Positions 46,501 to 60,212 of a DNA stretch of 64,000 bases are shown piece after piece. Both the position numbers and the translations under genes were made by a program. The notes under the pieces are model-generated. The model ran no database searches and was not told the DNA's origin. It worked only from the letters and a program-made list of their open reading frames with translations. Positions within the stretch are counted from its first letter, which is position 1. Every line of letters starts with the position of its first letter. Source of the DNA: Ligula intestinalis (Eukaryota > Platyhelminthes > Cestoda > Diphyllobothriidea > Diphyllobothriidae); the NCBI GenBank assembly GCA_036362985.1, contig JAYGXS010000003.1, forward strand, positions 81,172,403-81,236,402. Direction: 5' to 3'.

Positions 46501-48300
46501 CGAGTCCTTTCATGTATGCCCCGATTGCTTTCAAGTATTTATCGTCAAAAATCTACGTTTCCGTACTAATATGGCTCGTACAAAGCATTTAAAAAAAAAT
46601 AAATTGCCTATGTATGCAAAAGGCACTCGGCTGCGAATTGATTAAATTAAAGGCTAATTGCGGTTGCAATTCTTACATGGATGTTCAACATAGGACAGGT
46701 TTGACTTCGACAATAACCTAGAATGAACGTCCAAAAAAACCAAATTTGCATTTTAAAATTTGTTTTAAAATCCGTTTTATCTATAGGTTAATCCACGCTT
46801 GCGATACTAGCTAATGTATCCTCCGTGGAATGAGCAACCGTCTTGCTCTTTGATTATCAAAGGGGAAAAAACACTTGCGCAGTGACCTCACCATGCCCAC
46901 TCCCTTTCCCCTTCAACCTTGATCAATTGGCAACGTGACATACAGACAATCACAGGGCGTAGTACTTTACGATACAAAAAAAACGCTAACGCTGACCGGT
47001 TCTCACCGCAAATTACAGGCCAAGGCAACAACACAGACAATCGAGTAGGTCGTTGGGAATGCGCTTTGGACTTGCAGCACTCCATGAGGGGACAATCAAG
47101 CCATCAGCTGGCAACCTTCAAATTCATGACTCATCATGTACACAAACTGCAACAACAACAATTCTTGCCTACTCGTTGATTGAGGTTCACCGATCGCTAA
47201 CTGAACTAAATTGTTCCAATCTGAACCAGCAAGACAACGAGATTACATTGCGAGAGTGCTGATCATGTGGTCAGGGGTTCAAGCTTCGAGTGAGACAAAA
47301 CCTGGGTTTAGATATCGCTGGTTCATGATCCTCGAGCTACGAGGCCTCCACAGGGGCCATTCACTTGATCATATTTGGATCAAGTGACCCATTCAGCCTA
47401 CTAAAACGCGTGGAACCCACCAAATCTGATACATGATTTTCAAGGCAATTAAGTAAGGATCACCAGATTCTTACCAAGTCAGATTAATGAGCAAGATGTT
47501 GGGCTCCTGATGGACGTGGGCCACCCGTTCATACGCTATTTGGATAATATTTACCATTTTACCAGAGAATGTGCAGCCTGTTGGAGTTCCAACTACTATA
47601 ACATATGATAATCACCTATTTTTATTGCTGCAAACAGGATTTCATCAGAAATTGACGAAAAAGCATCCACAAAATGTTTAAGAGAATGACATTTTTCATG
47701 AAACTATTTTCGTCTTGTTCACGGCTCAACCCCGTTGTCCGGCAACTACCTTTGGGCTGGTATTCCAATTAATGCCTCCCTCCTCTTCTCCCTTGACAAC
47801 TCAAAATCAGAGTTTATGCGCTTTTTAAATGCCTTCTAGTTTCTGGAGCGTCTCCTGCTGAGTGTGATCCTCCTAAAGATTTACGCTTGAACTTATCACT
47901 CGGATTTAAGGCAAGTTTTCCATTCGTGCACGAACCTCTTGCCACAGAACTGAGTACAGTTTTATTGGAGAAAAGGCCATCTCTCACTTTGCAGTTGCAA
48001 ACTGCCGTTTAACTTGCATTCACGGGTTGTCTTAACTCGATGCTGTGTATGATTTCTGTATATGGCACAATTATATGTGTATAAACGCTCTGAGGATGAC
48101 ACCGCCTGCAAAGTTTTGCAGTGGCTTTAACGCATTTTTTCTACACTGCGAGCGGCATTAATAAGTGCTTAGATATAATGCTTCGCGAATGGACATTTCA
48201 CGATCGCGCAAACCTCATAATTCGATACTGTTCAAGGTACATTTTCTTCAAATATGCTATTTGGATTCTCATACCAGGACTCCCTCATACCAAATCCAAC
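43510..48300. other. Intron sequence, nothing recognised
   Basis: AT-rich; only short ORFs without protein-like composition. Confidence 0.5.
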
Positions 48301-48304
48301 GTGA

Positions 48305-48385
48305 TGTCTCACCCGAGACTCGAACCCGCGAGCGTTATATCCGAGGTTAAACGCTCTGACAATTGATCCACGTGCTCTTTGTCTT
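48305..48385 (-). mobile_element. tRNA-like SINE head
   Basis: The minus strand reads gtggatcaattgtcagagcg and B box gggttcgagtctc, close to the head of the 53337 copy. A separate plus-strand body (tgactggttgatgatggcaaatg, 48468-48530) lies nearby. Confidence 0.5.
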
Positions 48386-50589
48386 GCCGGTTTAGATCAA
48401 AAAGCACTGACACTCGTTGCTAAAGTTTCACTCCTAGAGCCTCGAATGGAAGGCTACTTGGAGTTGAGTATGACTGGTTGATGATGGCAAATGAGCCAGA
48501 AACGGTCATTCAATTCCTTTTGTTGTCTAGCAGGCAATCCAAGCTGCCAGATATTTCGTGGTGTTCCAATGACAGACTTTTTACAGTCTTGTCCAATAAG
48601 TCAGATTCTCCTCGCAATGAACTAAGCAAATGCAATAGACAGTAGTGCAATTTTACTGAAAATTGACGAATGTTCCGATTAAGCAAGATGAGTCTTTCTC
48701 CTACCCTGTCTTTCATCGATTACCAACTAATGTTTTTGAATGAGATATATGGTCCTGGACTTTAAACTGCTTAAAATAATAATATAAAATTTATAAAGTT
48801 TGCACTAATAATAAAGCAGCTTGGTTTTTGAAACATTTTCCAGTGTCATTAAAATGTTTGCAAAAAAATCTATTTTATCAATTATATAGTGCGAAAGGAA
48901 CATTCGTTTCAACAAAAACTGAAAATGAATGGGAAAGACAGCAACATTGAAGGTCATGTGTGCTTTTTTTCAATTATCAAGATCACCGCCAATTGAAGAG
49001 CTTCTTTATGTACGTAAATACACTACAATTCAATATTGCAGCTTGACACTGGATAGAGTAGACACAAATACATTCTTCATTGTTATCGAATGCATATTTA
49101 AGATTTTACATTTATGTTTCAATTGCTACGTCACCAAATAGATTTAGCACATAGAGCGTCTACATTCCGAATCTAAAAAGTTCAGCATCTAAATAGTTTT
49201 CAACAGAGAACCTGCTAGCATGTCGACAGTTGATCACGCTTCATTTGTTACCGTTAATTTAACTGCGTGCAATATTGACTCTTTATTGTATGGCCACGAT
49301 GCAAATTTACGAATCGTACTACCTACGGGTCTACCTACGGGTCTACATACAGAAGGCACAAAAAAGAATTGTCAACTTTTTATTATGTTGAAAACCTTGT
49401 TTCCAGCAGAAATTAAGCTGTCCTCGGATGGCTAGAAGTCATTTTTGTTGATGGTAATGTACCATTAAAAAATTAAAACATTTACCGAGGTGATATTTGA
49501 GTGCATTTTACAGAACTGTGTTGGAGGCATGGAGCTAAAACGGCATTTTATTCTTTTTGCTAGATTTTTAAGTGGGTGATGCCGCTACTGATGACGCTGA
49601 TGTTATTGCAGTTACTGCTGCTCATGGTGATGATGATGATGGTAAAGATGTACATGATGAGGATAAATTATGCTCCCTAGATAAAAGCAGCAATTAGTTT
49701 TGGCTTATCACTGTCTATTGGAAGTTAATGTAAAATTATTGCAGGTAAGTTCTTAAGTTTTCAGTAAAGTGCAAAATTTTTGAATATATGAAACATTGTT
49801 TAGAATAATCCACAAATTTGTTTCATGGTAAGGCAAAACTGAGTTCTGGAGCCTTGCACGAAAACAGAAAGCCTATTACGGCTTACCATTTTCTAATAAA
49901 CTTACCATTTGTTGAATAGACAAATTGTACCTACAACTCAAGCTTCAGTCAAATCTTGATGTTTTGAAGTAAACGGGGAATGAAAACGTAAAAACACGCT
50001 CAGGGATACACTTTAGGCAGTTAATCAGCGAAAAATGTACATTATAATTCCCGGTAACTACACCAAGTGTGCTCTCTGCTGAAGTTGCAGGGCCGGGAAA
50101 TGTACAATGCATGTTGAATGACAACTGCTATTTTGCGACACGCGTCAGCTTTGTATCAAGTAGTGTCTTGATTACATATTTGCTGGGCTTTTCATAAAAC
50201 AGCTGAAGTATAATGATCCGTACTGTTGGTGTTAGTATACGTACCATTTTGAAAGATACGACGTAAGGTAACATAGGAAAAAGTGTAGCCTTACTCTTTA
50301 AAGGCCATCTACCTTCTTTAAATGCAAAACGCACTGGAAGATTCCACTTGCGAAATAATGCTCAACAAAATAAAAATGAGAAGGCATTCGAAGAAAATAC
50401 GTATTTTTGACCATACTTCTTTTTTTCCTTACCAAAACAGAGATGCTGGTAAAAACTGTGCATTTGCTGAAAAGATCGGAAAACATTTATAGTTCGAGGC
50501 CTCGCCAGCGGTAGTAACCACGTGAGCGCTATCGGATTCCGTCGCTCTTATCTGGACATTGGCCGCCTACCAGGTGAAATTAAGACACA

Positions 50590-50720
50590 ACTCTAGGCGC
50601 AGTAGGCAGCACGCTCTGATGATGAAAACGAGCATGTTTTTGAAACGTCAGCAAGAATACAATTTGGTCCCAGCACTTGCCCCCTCTTCTTCTTCCTCTT
50701 CCGGGGATGATGAGCACGAT
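50590..50720 (+). mobile_element. Solo PLE-type 3' end
   Basis: About 110 bp closely match the tail of the 20-21 kb PLE (21390-21500), including the hammerhead and the (CTT)n-CTC-GGGATGATGAG end. It is probably a severely 5'-truncated insertion. Confidence 0.6.
50613..50652 (+). ncRNA. Hammerhead ribozyme motif, solo tail copy
   Basis: The core is CTGATGA (50616-50622), GAAA (50642-50645) and GTC (50647-50649). Stem II pairs 50624-50629 with 50636-50641 (one G-U) around the loop GAGCAT, the same loop as at 21412. Stem I has three pairs. CCCAGCACTTGCCC and cttcttcttcctctt follow, nearly as at 21451-21485, but no coding part lies upstream. Confidence 0.65.
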
Positions 50721-51879
50721 ACAACCTTTTTTTGTGCAGTTGCATTAAGCTAACAAGAACGCGAAAGCGAACTCTCATGCCTAAAAAGGACACGGTGAAC
50801 AATCATGAATAGCCGTTATTACACCAGTAATCCACACCATTGACGATATTCTAAAAATTATAAACATTGTTACGGAAGAGAAATCAACCACAGAGCAATC
50901 GAAAAACACCCGCGATAAATAAGGAACTAAAAAATAATAAGCATATGCACCTCTGTTTCTCATATATGCTATTGTATGTGAACATCAGTTCATAGATATA
51001 ACATTTTGCATCCCGGTTAGCTGTAGGGATCTTCCGGAATTCAGTTCAAGCATGCTTAAAAAGTTGGCCAACAACCTTCTTGTTCCAGTGACCACATTTC
51101 CACCTTCCTGTTGACAGAATCATTCCTTTCTAATTATGTCTCTAGTCATGGCTTCGGAAATAAATCCAAAAAAATCAGGCGGAGAAAGTTCTTGTCCAGG
51201 CAATCGCCTCTAAAAAACCTTAGTTAAGTATGCAGTTTGACAGTCTAATTCAAATGCAAATGTTTTTATTAACCAATTTAGCCTTCAAACTTTCCATTAC
51301 ACTTTTCGTCAAACATACTGATGTAATTCAGGTTTCACGAGGGGACTTGCACATGCATCTAAATGCTGAAAGAACTTTTTGTCATTTTGCTCTTCATTTG
51401 TCTGTGTTAAAACGAAAACTTTAACGTAGGGTCGATTTACTCTACTTGTCTTTAAATCCAAGACAACGTTTCGACCTTGTCAATGATCTGTCGATTGCCA
51501 GGCATCCATTACAAATAAAAAGTTTGATGAGGGGTTGGTAGAGGACAGAAAGCCGCTACATGACCTCACTTTATTTTGAAGCAACTTCAATTTCTGAAAT
51601 GCGAAATTCTGCAAAGTGACCATACTCTGGATATCGACATAAGTTCACTATCGGTAGCCGATTGCCTAGTTCGTAAGTTGTATATGGCCCACACTGCAGC
51701 AAATTTCACTGCAGAAACAGAGATGAACAACAAAATTGCGTTCCTCCATATCCTCTTACACAGACAAGAGGATGGTTTAATAGAAGGCTAGATATTCAGA
51801 AAGAAAACCTGGAAGTGGCGATATCTTAATTTCAAACGTTTTATTCCCCTCCATCTTAAACGAACCTAAGTCCAGGAAT

Positions 51880-52165
51880 TGGCAGTCAGAAAACGACACA
51901 TCTTCTCGCCTGAATTAACTAAAGGTGAACTACGGCAACAACAGAACACACTTTGTGAAAAGGTTTATTCTTCGGAACATCAAAGAGCGTGTCACAAAGA
52001 CTGTCATAGCATCAGCAGAAAAGAAAGAGCATTTCATAACACTGTCTTTTCTAGGCGACGCAAGTGAACTAGTAAGCCAACATCTAAGGACAGCAGTCAC
52101 GAGTGCTTTTCCGGCGGCGAACATATACGTATCAATCACAAACTCACCCGTCTGTGGATGAGGGG
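51880..52165 (+). mobile_element. Probable PLE linker fragment
   Basis: The plus frame starting near 51925 reads RFILRNIKERVTK, then KKEHFITLSFLGDASELVSQ and FPAANIYVSITNSPV. The FITLxFxGDAS segment followed by an AA-x-IY strand resembles the connector between reverse transcriptase and endonuclease in PLEs. No endonuclease follows. Assignment rests on this one block. Confidence 0.4.
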
Positions 52166-53334
52166 GGCTATAGTGACGGAACAAGGAGACGTGTGGATAA
52201 GACGGTGTGCGAACGCCTAACATTTTGGCGAAAGAAAGGTAAAAATCGATCGATTTCAAGTTCAATCCTTGTGCACTTAATGTATACCAACTAAGAAACT
52301 GGTGCAACAGGGGCCTTTCAGGCACAAACACACTGCTCTAAAGGCCTGTGTTAACGGATGGCGTAAATGGGAGACAGTGGCAATTCGCCTAGTAAAACCA
52401 CCTCTTTTCGGTCACAAAGCACTGATACATGCAGTTTCGTCCCCTTGGCCGACTGCACGCAAGGATCCCACACTGTCAGAAGCCACACAACCTGAAAGCA
52501 GGCCATCTCCAGCTACAGAGAGCACGCCTCGCGATCACGCTACCCGCAGCCACAGAGAGCACGCTTCACGTGTGGCATCGACCGCGAGAATGGACTCCCG
52601 CTTCAGGCACGCTGAGTGGGGCATGCAAGAGAAGAAGGAACGACGAGATGACTAATTGTTTCCCCATCCAACACAAGAAATCTCTAAGAAAGGTACCTAA
52701 CTGCTATTCTCCATGTCATTATAAACACCTGATGGTGAATGGTCGAAAACAGCTGTTTCCCAATACAAATGCTTTAGTACAATATCGGACGTTTTGCCAA
52801 AAGAATGGCTAACAATTGTCAGCCACTTCCCTCTGGGAACTATTGTGAGAGATCTGCGGGCGTAACTACAGGCTACTGCAGTGAATGATGTCTGTACGAG
52901 AATTGGACAGGCCAAAACATTGCTGTAAGCAATACCTCAACATGTAGCTCAAATTATTCATTTTCGCCTGTCAATCTGGATGCTTTTTGCTAGATATTAC
53001 AACCTCCCTTCACATTAAGGATTCCCATGAACCAGAAGGGAAAACGCGTTGCGCTTTTCTACAGCCCAAATTTGCATATTCTTATTAAACATTCACTTTC
53101 ATATCAGTTCCAAAATTTTTTGGAGAATTTAACTAAAACACGATTTCACGTCATTTTCGGATAACAACCCGCATGGGTTAAAAACGACTAATAAACGAGC
53201 AATTTTCCGCAGTGTTTCAGAAAATAGGTCTTCGGGCTCTCATTGATGAACTTTAACCCCTTCTGTTAGCGAAATTCATCTGCCCTGTTCTGTCTTGGGC
53301 TTTGCCAGTGGTCCTGACAGCTGTAACGGCTTGT

Positions 53335-53490
53335 ACTGGAGGCTCAATGGTGAGGGCGTTTGACTCTAATCAAAGAGGTCGCGAGTTCGAGACCCGGGTA
53401 AGATGCTGCTTGCATCGCTGTATGACTGGGTGATGACGGCTAATAATTCAGAAATGGTCATTCGAAACTCCCTTATCTTGGCCGATAACA
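53335..53490 (+). mobile_element. tRNA-derived SINE, best-preserved head
   Basis: A box ggctcaatggtgagg (53341), B box gagttcgagaccc (53383-53395), and body tgactgggtgatgacggct...cagaaatggtcattcg. Confidence 0.65.
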
Positions 53491-53499
53491 CTAGTTTGC

Positions 53500-56400
53500 T
53501 TCGGATGCCTTTGGTGTTGTCAGCAGAGAAATATCTTAAACTAGACAGAAAATCCGCCTACATGCTTTCATAATTGTATCTTAACAAATAAACCTAGATG
53601 GACAGTTGCGTGAACGCCAAATACTGCAGTATGCTTTCATGCCATGTAATTTCGTTCAAATATAGAAATGCATAGACTGCCATGATAGTTCGGTCCTTTT
53701 TCTATTTGAAGGCAAGTTATTAAAATATCACCACGTAGATGTCCCCTAACCAAATTTAATCTCATCCAAGGTAACGTCGATCTTCCTTAGTCAGAAAACA
53801 CGTATTTTTCGTTGCTGTTGAGTAAAGCTGTTCTTTGAAATTTAAAAGCATAGCCATGTCTCAGCGGAAAACGGCTAATCTTGGTTCGTATGAAGCAATG
53901 CCCCTTTACTTGCGCAGAAATTCGAATCTTTATTAAAACTGTAATTTGAGCTTGGAATAAGAACACAAAAACGCAGGTAGACTAAAAGTGCGTCTAATCA
54001 AGCGAGGAAGTTCAATTCGTCTCTGCAGACCGAGTGCACCCCGTAAAAAGTAGACATTTGCGGCACATAAGTTTTAAAATGCGGTAAAAAGATTTCCACA
54101 TAAACATAGAGGTAAGGCAGTCGTAAACTCTATCGTACGATACGATACATACGATACGATTGGGTGGGTATTTTTCATTTACCATAAATTATTGATGTTC
54201 TTCGGCTGTAACTCGAGAGTACACAAAAGAAAAACGCATTTTTGTCTGTTCTTCAGCAGCGTTTCTACGTTGCTGCCGATTTCACCAAAAAATAGACCAC
54301 CTTTTTCGCACGTCAAATCAGGGTTTTCCATAAGCACTTAAACCTTCAGATACTCATCCCGATAATATTTAAAATACTTGTACTTACTAAATCCGGTCAA
54401 TGATCAACAGATAACCAGTAGAATTTAGAAGTCTACATGACCGTTACACGGATAACATTCTAACTTCATAAATGAAGATGTAGGTTACTTACATGCTATA
54501 AACTTGGCCTGCAACTGTTATGTAGATTATAGCTTCAGTCACAGGCCAAACACTTTGAACAGCAGAATAATTGCATTCTGCTCCCGTTGCGTTGCGTAGC
54601 TGTCTCCAACACAGTAGTAACTGATTAGATTGACTTCTCATTATTTATTAAAAGTGCACGCATATGATGTTCCTATATTATAGGTTAAATGATAGACTGT
54701 AGGCTGATTTATTCGTTGATGACTGGTAATATGCAAGATTTGTGGACATAAGCAGTTATTTAATTTTCCTAATATGATGTGACTTTAACATAGATCAGAG
54801 CGATAAAGATCAATCAAGTAAAATTTGACCATCCACCAACGTATAGGTTTAGGGAGAATTAGGAAATTTCTTTACTAAAACACCTATGGTTTGTTCCTAG
54901 ACGAGAAAGTATGAAGTCTTCGAGATAAGTCCTGTCAAACGAAGGTGACATGCGTGGCTTCATTTTGTCTGCAGGATAAAAATGGGCATTTGCCCATTTT
55001 ATTGGCATTTGGGAAGATTGTAGATCAATAACTTATAGACATTAACGTCTAAGAAATCATGTTCCTCATAATAATTTAAAGTACTGTTTCTCAGATATGA
55101 ATTGAAAACAAGCCTACGCAGCAAAGGTTATTTGTAAAAACATATTTTAAGACGGTTTTTTAACTGCTTTTCGTCTTTGCGTGAGACAGGTAACGAATGG
55201 AGTGCAAACTAGTGCAAAACAATTAATACTTAGCCAGCCTAGTGTTGAATGCAGTGAGTATCTACTAAAATCATGCCAGGGCTGCTAAACTTTTACCTAG
55301 TTGGCTTTCTTAATACGAAAATAAACTGCCACGGTCATCGGTGGTCACTGTGTGGACCTCAAAACATCTATTGTGTCCTACTTCTAGCATGAGCAAATCG
55401 GATCTTGCGTTACATGGGAGCAGCCGATATACGGCGGGAAAAAAGCCCAACATATGCAAGCAGTTAAATCATTTGGCTAACCTTCAACTGCCCTGGTAAT
55501 CGCAGGCCTAGATTAAATCAAACTTCCATTTCGGTTCGTTCTCTTCTCTAATATATCCTTCTGTGTGTTAAGATTAAGGGTGACATTACTGTTGACTATT
55601 TGCCGTGGTTATCAATGACCTTGCTGTTATGTATTTATTTTGTGCAGATACAAACTGTTTTGTACTCCCTTCTTTATCTGTCTCCTGCAGGGACGCGAAG
55701 GACTTGAAAAGCCATCTGTAAAATTGTTTGTAAAAATATATCCTGCTGTATATGTTTGTTCTAAACCTACAATTTTCATGATGAAGGCTACCCTTCAGTG
55801 TTCAGGCCTCTACCCACTCAATGTCATTCAGGTTTTCAGTGAAATATTTAAGACTCAACGTTTTGCTGCCAATCAACCAAATTCCATGCGGACGCATGGG
55901 TATCCAGCAAGTCAAGGCCGCCCAGTGCCTCTTGAACACGCCGCCTCTCAGCTGATGCAAAACATAAGGAATACACAGCACTTGAGTTTGTTTTAATAGC
56001 TTATTAAGGCAACTGCAATCACTGTTCTCTTTGAACAAGGAAATGTTCACCAAATTCGCAGGATTGATTTATGAGATAAAAGTTCGTGACCTCTTATTTA
56101 ACTGCAAATGGTCTTTACCTATTAAGAAGATAATTCACTATCCAGTTAAGAGTCCACCTAGAAGGATGAAACTTGGTAGGTAAAGATTTTTGAAAGAATA
56201 AGTATTCAATGTGGGCCCATAGGGAGGGAATAGAGAAGGGGGGAGTCAATTGTCACAATATTGCAGTTCATGCTAGTTCAGATTCATGAAGGCTGCTGGG
56301 AGGTGGTTAAAGAGAAGGTTGCGACAGGGGACAGGGTAGCAGTCAGTCCTAAAGGGGACGAGGAGGCGTGAGCGAGAAGGAATTTATTGATCATTACCAC

Positions 56401-57020
56401 GACAATGCATGACTCATCGCATGATCCAGCTTCTTACAGAGATCTGGTTTTCTTTTCCGTATCGCAGCGCCCTCCCCAAACTGTTTCATGATAATGAACT
56501 AACATAAACTGCCATCTTGTGACAACTACCTCCAACCTATTCTATCCACTCACCATGCGCTCACATCTAAGGCTAATTGTTTCTAACTTCTTTGCTTATC
56601 AGGTTTCACCTTTCTAGGCTGACATTTAATTGGACAGTTGATTATCGTATTAATAGGCAACGACCGTTTACAGCTTAAATAGGAAGTCACGAAATTTTAT
56701 GACGTCAATAGATCACCTACAACATGGCTAGACGCAGTTGGAAGTAGTTCGGTGTCCCGTAGTGGCAGCTGCTGCCTGGAAAACAAATCCAGATACAGTG
56801 ATTCTGATGCTATCGGACTGGTTCTACTGCTCAGGACATAGCTTAATGAGAGTGGAGACTCGGACGTTCTTGCATGCCAGCTTCATTTAACTAACTTCTT
56901 CCGGTTTCAGCTGCCAGTATGGGCAAGCTCGAAAGAGCGACCATGGGGACGTTCATCAATGAGAACAATAAAAAAGTTGAAAACTCGGCTGCTTGGTCGT
57001 AAATTTAAAATATTACTAAT
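53500..57020. other. Intron sequence, nothing recognised
   Basis: One plus-strand ORF of 118 codons at 55640-55996 has no recognisable motif and no clear splice sites, so I do not call it a gene. A short cgatacgata-type repeat lies at about 54135-54160. Confidence 0.45.
54979..55000. repeat. Perfect 9-bp hairpin
   Basis: aaaatgggc and gcccatttt are separated by attt. No gene lies nearby to regulate. Confidence 0.6.
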
Positions 57021-57029
57021 TGATGACAG

Positions 57030-57310
57030 TTAATCGGCACGAAATGATAATTCCGGTTGCTGTGTTGATACAATTTTCCAATAAGTCGACTTCAAAGGTA
57101 GGGTCCGACTAAAGAGTCAAATATATGAAACCAAACAAGAGGTAGCAGATTCTAGCTTCAGACAATGCAAAACCTGATTTTGTTTTGTGGACTTATTTCG
57201 CGAATATGAGCTACCTGTTAGGGAGGGGGGGGGGGGTTGGTAGATTTCCTTAATTCAGTTGACCCATTGGTGCAAATACTCGCGGTCTCAGTGGGAGTCA
57301 AACCCAAACA
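57030..57310. mobile_element. SINE fragments
   Basis: A plus-strand body fragment (attgatgacagttaatcgg, 57031 on) and a minus-strand B-box segment (gggtttgactccc, about 57292-57304) belong to the same SINE family. Both are heavily decayed. Confidence 0.35.
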
Positions 57311-58069
57311 GCAGGGAAGTCTTTTTCGCAGCCAATGTTCCATAATTGGGCTACGAGTCTTTCCATGAGCCGTGAATGAATCACAGTTAGATCGATTTTA
57401 GCCGCCCAACCTACTGCTCTTATGGAATTCACCAAACGAAACAGCATGCAGACTGCCCAGGAATTATGCTGCTTACTAATCACAAGACATATCCTGCACA
57501 TCTTGGACATCGAGCCGGAGCCCCACGGGAGGTGACGGGCCAACCATTCTTACTAAGGAGAAAGCTTTTACTGTCACGCTAACCACGTGTTTGCTTAATC
57601 TGGTATTTAAACTAAATTCTTGATTCACTGATTGTTAAGTTTAAAGTTCTACCTAAGTGTTTATGCTCACAGCTAAGATTTTCCACACCCGCGGTTGCCT
57701 TTGGGTGACTGGCAAACATTTGTAAAAATATGATACGTTAATTAAGTAGTATTTGGTAGGTTGGAGGTGAAAATCTAGGGTATTCAGCCTTAGGTTGGAA
57801 CAGTGCTTTTTGTTTACCCGTAACAGGTCCAAATAGGGTATTCCACTTATACAATTATTCAAAATTTATAATAATTTAAATCACAAAAAAAGGATAAAAA
57901 TCAGGTCGCGGGGTCAAGTCTCACGGGTTTTGAGGTCCGTGGGAAGAGGATAACAAAACGAGCCAATCAAACATGGCATAGGACTCAATATAGAGCTCTG
58001 ATATCAGTGTCGCAGAATGATACAATCACCTTGATAGAAAAGATTTTTTGGGAAACAGGAATCAAATTT

Positions 58070-58140
58070 ATTGTCAATTTTCGACGCTGGCACACCAGGC
58101 CTTCTTCGGGCATGAGGACAATGTGCAAAGAGCAGTGCGC
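58070..58140 (-). repeat. Retroelement-tail-like block
   Basis: The minus strand reads cccgaagaaggcctggtgtg, ccagcgtcgaaaattgac and aataaa. The CTGG..CCAG hairpin followed by GAAA recalls a decayed hammerhead; the first box has C for T. Confidence 0.3.
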
Positions 58141-60212
58141 ATTTCAGACGTGCCAAAAAGTCTATAGTAATTCGTAATCCATGGTAAATAGCAAAGTTTG
58201 CTAGTTGGCGGTTTTTGTAGGCTTTTTTGGAAATAGGTAAATATTCAATCCAAATCAACGTGCTTGCTGATGCATGATTCATCAGAATAAATACCCTCCA
58301 AAAATTATCGGCCTTTCTTATATGGGCAGGAACATACGATGCGGGTTTGGTCCCATGCAAAATTTTGCCCACTTTCAAGCGTATTCAGGGCAAATCCGGA
58401 CAGCTGGTCACGACTCCTTACCTTTTATTCAAATTGATACTACAATTATACAAACATCTTTCTGAAACTGGGCTTCCTTGATGAATGTAGGGGAAGGATC
58501 TACTATGAGGTAGGGTTTATATGACCAGTGATGACCAGTGAACCAGGACAGTGCATTCCATTCACTCTTATCAATGTCGGAAACTTTTCCTTCATCAAAA
58601 TAGTTGTTAAAGATTAGAATGTAAGAACCCTCTGTTAAACCTGATCGACAAACTTTCTTCCTACGACATTTCGCTAATGGCATTACAACATATTAATAAA
58701 GGAATATATGGAATTCATGGAAGATTTTCCTTTTAGCGGTGGAAAATGGGAAAATGGCATTTTATATTAAATGGCAAGTGTTCACTGCTACAAATATAGG
58801 ACAAAACGATGGTATAAAGCAGACACTGGGAAACGAAAGAATCATGCATTCTGAAAAAAATGTTTCCCTGTAGTCATGCTGAGGTGTTGTTTGTTTATAG
58901 GCTGTCTGGTAACCCCGGTACCAAACCCGGAGTCACTTTTGCGCAATCTATTGCAATGGTTAGGAATGCTTAGGCAACAGCACGTATTAATGGCTACACA
59001 TTGGCTTCTGTTTGACCATAAGCTTCATTTTGCTATGACATTTCCCATCTGCCGTCTTGTTTTGTCCCCTGTAACCGTAATTCTGCTAAGTAGCCCATTA
59101 TGCAGTATGACGAGTCCTGCATGCAACTTTCAGGACGAAATTAAACTTGGTAGTTAATCATATATTTGGTCACGTTATTTTGATCATCTGAGTGGATTTG
59201 ATTCTGCGAGCGCCTTTTAGTTAGAAATATTTGCCTTTTACTAAAGTTTATTCAAGGCAATGTTCATAAATTTTCGTGAATTCGGGAATCGGCTCATGTA
59301 GAAGGAATTTCCTATGCAACTTGGATTGAAAGAAGCAAACTTTTGATAAATATGCATTGTTATATAAAAACATTCCAAAATAAGTAAATAAAGTCTACAG
59401 CATAACTATTCCAGAACCGGAAAATGTTGTTCAAAATTGTTCAGATGCAAGTGAGGTCTCTGAAGGGTTTTTCACAAAGGGCAGTATTAAAATATTTTGG
59501 TCACGTTTTGTTTTAGCGCATCGCCTACACGGGACATAATAAAAGTGTCATATATGTGAGCTTGAAGGAGGCCTGATTAAATGCAAGTCATACAGAAATG
59601 GGGTGATTTGGAAACTTTGCTTTCCGCATATACGTTATTGAGAATAGGAACAGACTGAAAATTATTATTATTTCAAGAAAAAGCAGTGCTGATCCCGCGA
59701 GACCTTCGGGTTTATTCATGTGTACTTATAGTGGAACCTATTACAACTATATATATGAGAGGACAACTTTCTGACATTGGAAATCGAGAATGAAATTCAC
59801 GGGTTTGGCTCAATGTTCGTCGCTGGTCATTCAAAACCTACGTGGTATGCGAACTGTCACTGCTTTTAAAACTGTCTCCTCCACACAAGCATTGTAAAAA
59901 GGACCCCAGTTGCAGATCGAATTCACAAGCTTATAAAATATCCTGCAATTAATTCATTTTTGCAAAAAGTAATCCATTATAAAGAAAAAAATATGTTTTT
60001 TTCATTTCCAGTCAAACTGAATCATTTATCTTCAGGCAGTTTAAAAGAAAATTTTCAAAATCTCTGATTTCATTTTGATATTGCCCTGGAAAAGGTAATA
60101 TACACTGGACTTCATCAGTTGAATGCTAATATGTCAACTCAGTTCTTGAAATTGCTTTGAATTGGATGTTATTATAAATAATACTAACAATAATCAATAA
60201 TAATATCCTTAC

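Larger units (their letters stand above)
41844..60212 (-). other. Intron between Ig3 and FN3-1 (about 18.4 kb)
   Basis: It begins GTAAGG and ends CCACCTTAG. It holds scattered SINE copies, a PLE linker fragment near 52 kb and a hammerhead-bearing tail near 50.6 kb. No further Ig or FN3 exon was recognised in it. Confidence 0.75.

Noticed and set aside
51924..52812. ORFs of 117, 127 and 133 codons near 52 kb
   Set aside because: Apart from the FITLSFLGDAS block they show only low-complexity or repeat-like translation.
2411..53395. True tRNA genes at the B-box sites
   Set aside because: None forms a full cloverleaf by eye, and each is followed by the SINE body.
55640..55996. 118-codon plus-strand ORF
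   Set aside because: No recognised motif and no supporting splice sites; the opposite strand is also open over part of it.
58004..58378. 124-codon minus-strand ORF
   Set aside because: It runs through a retroelement-tail-like block, so the frame is likely fortuitous.
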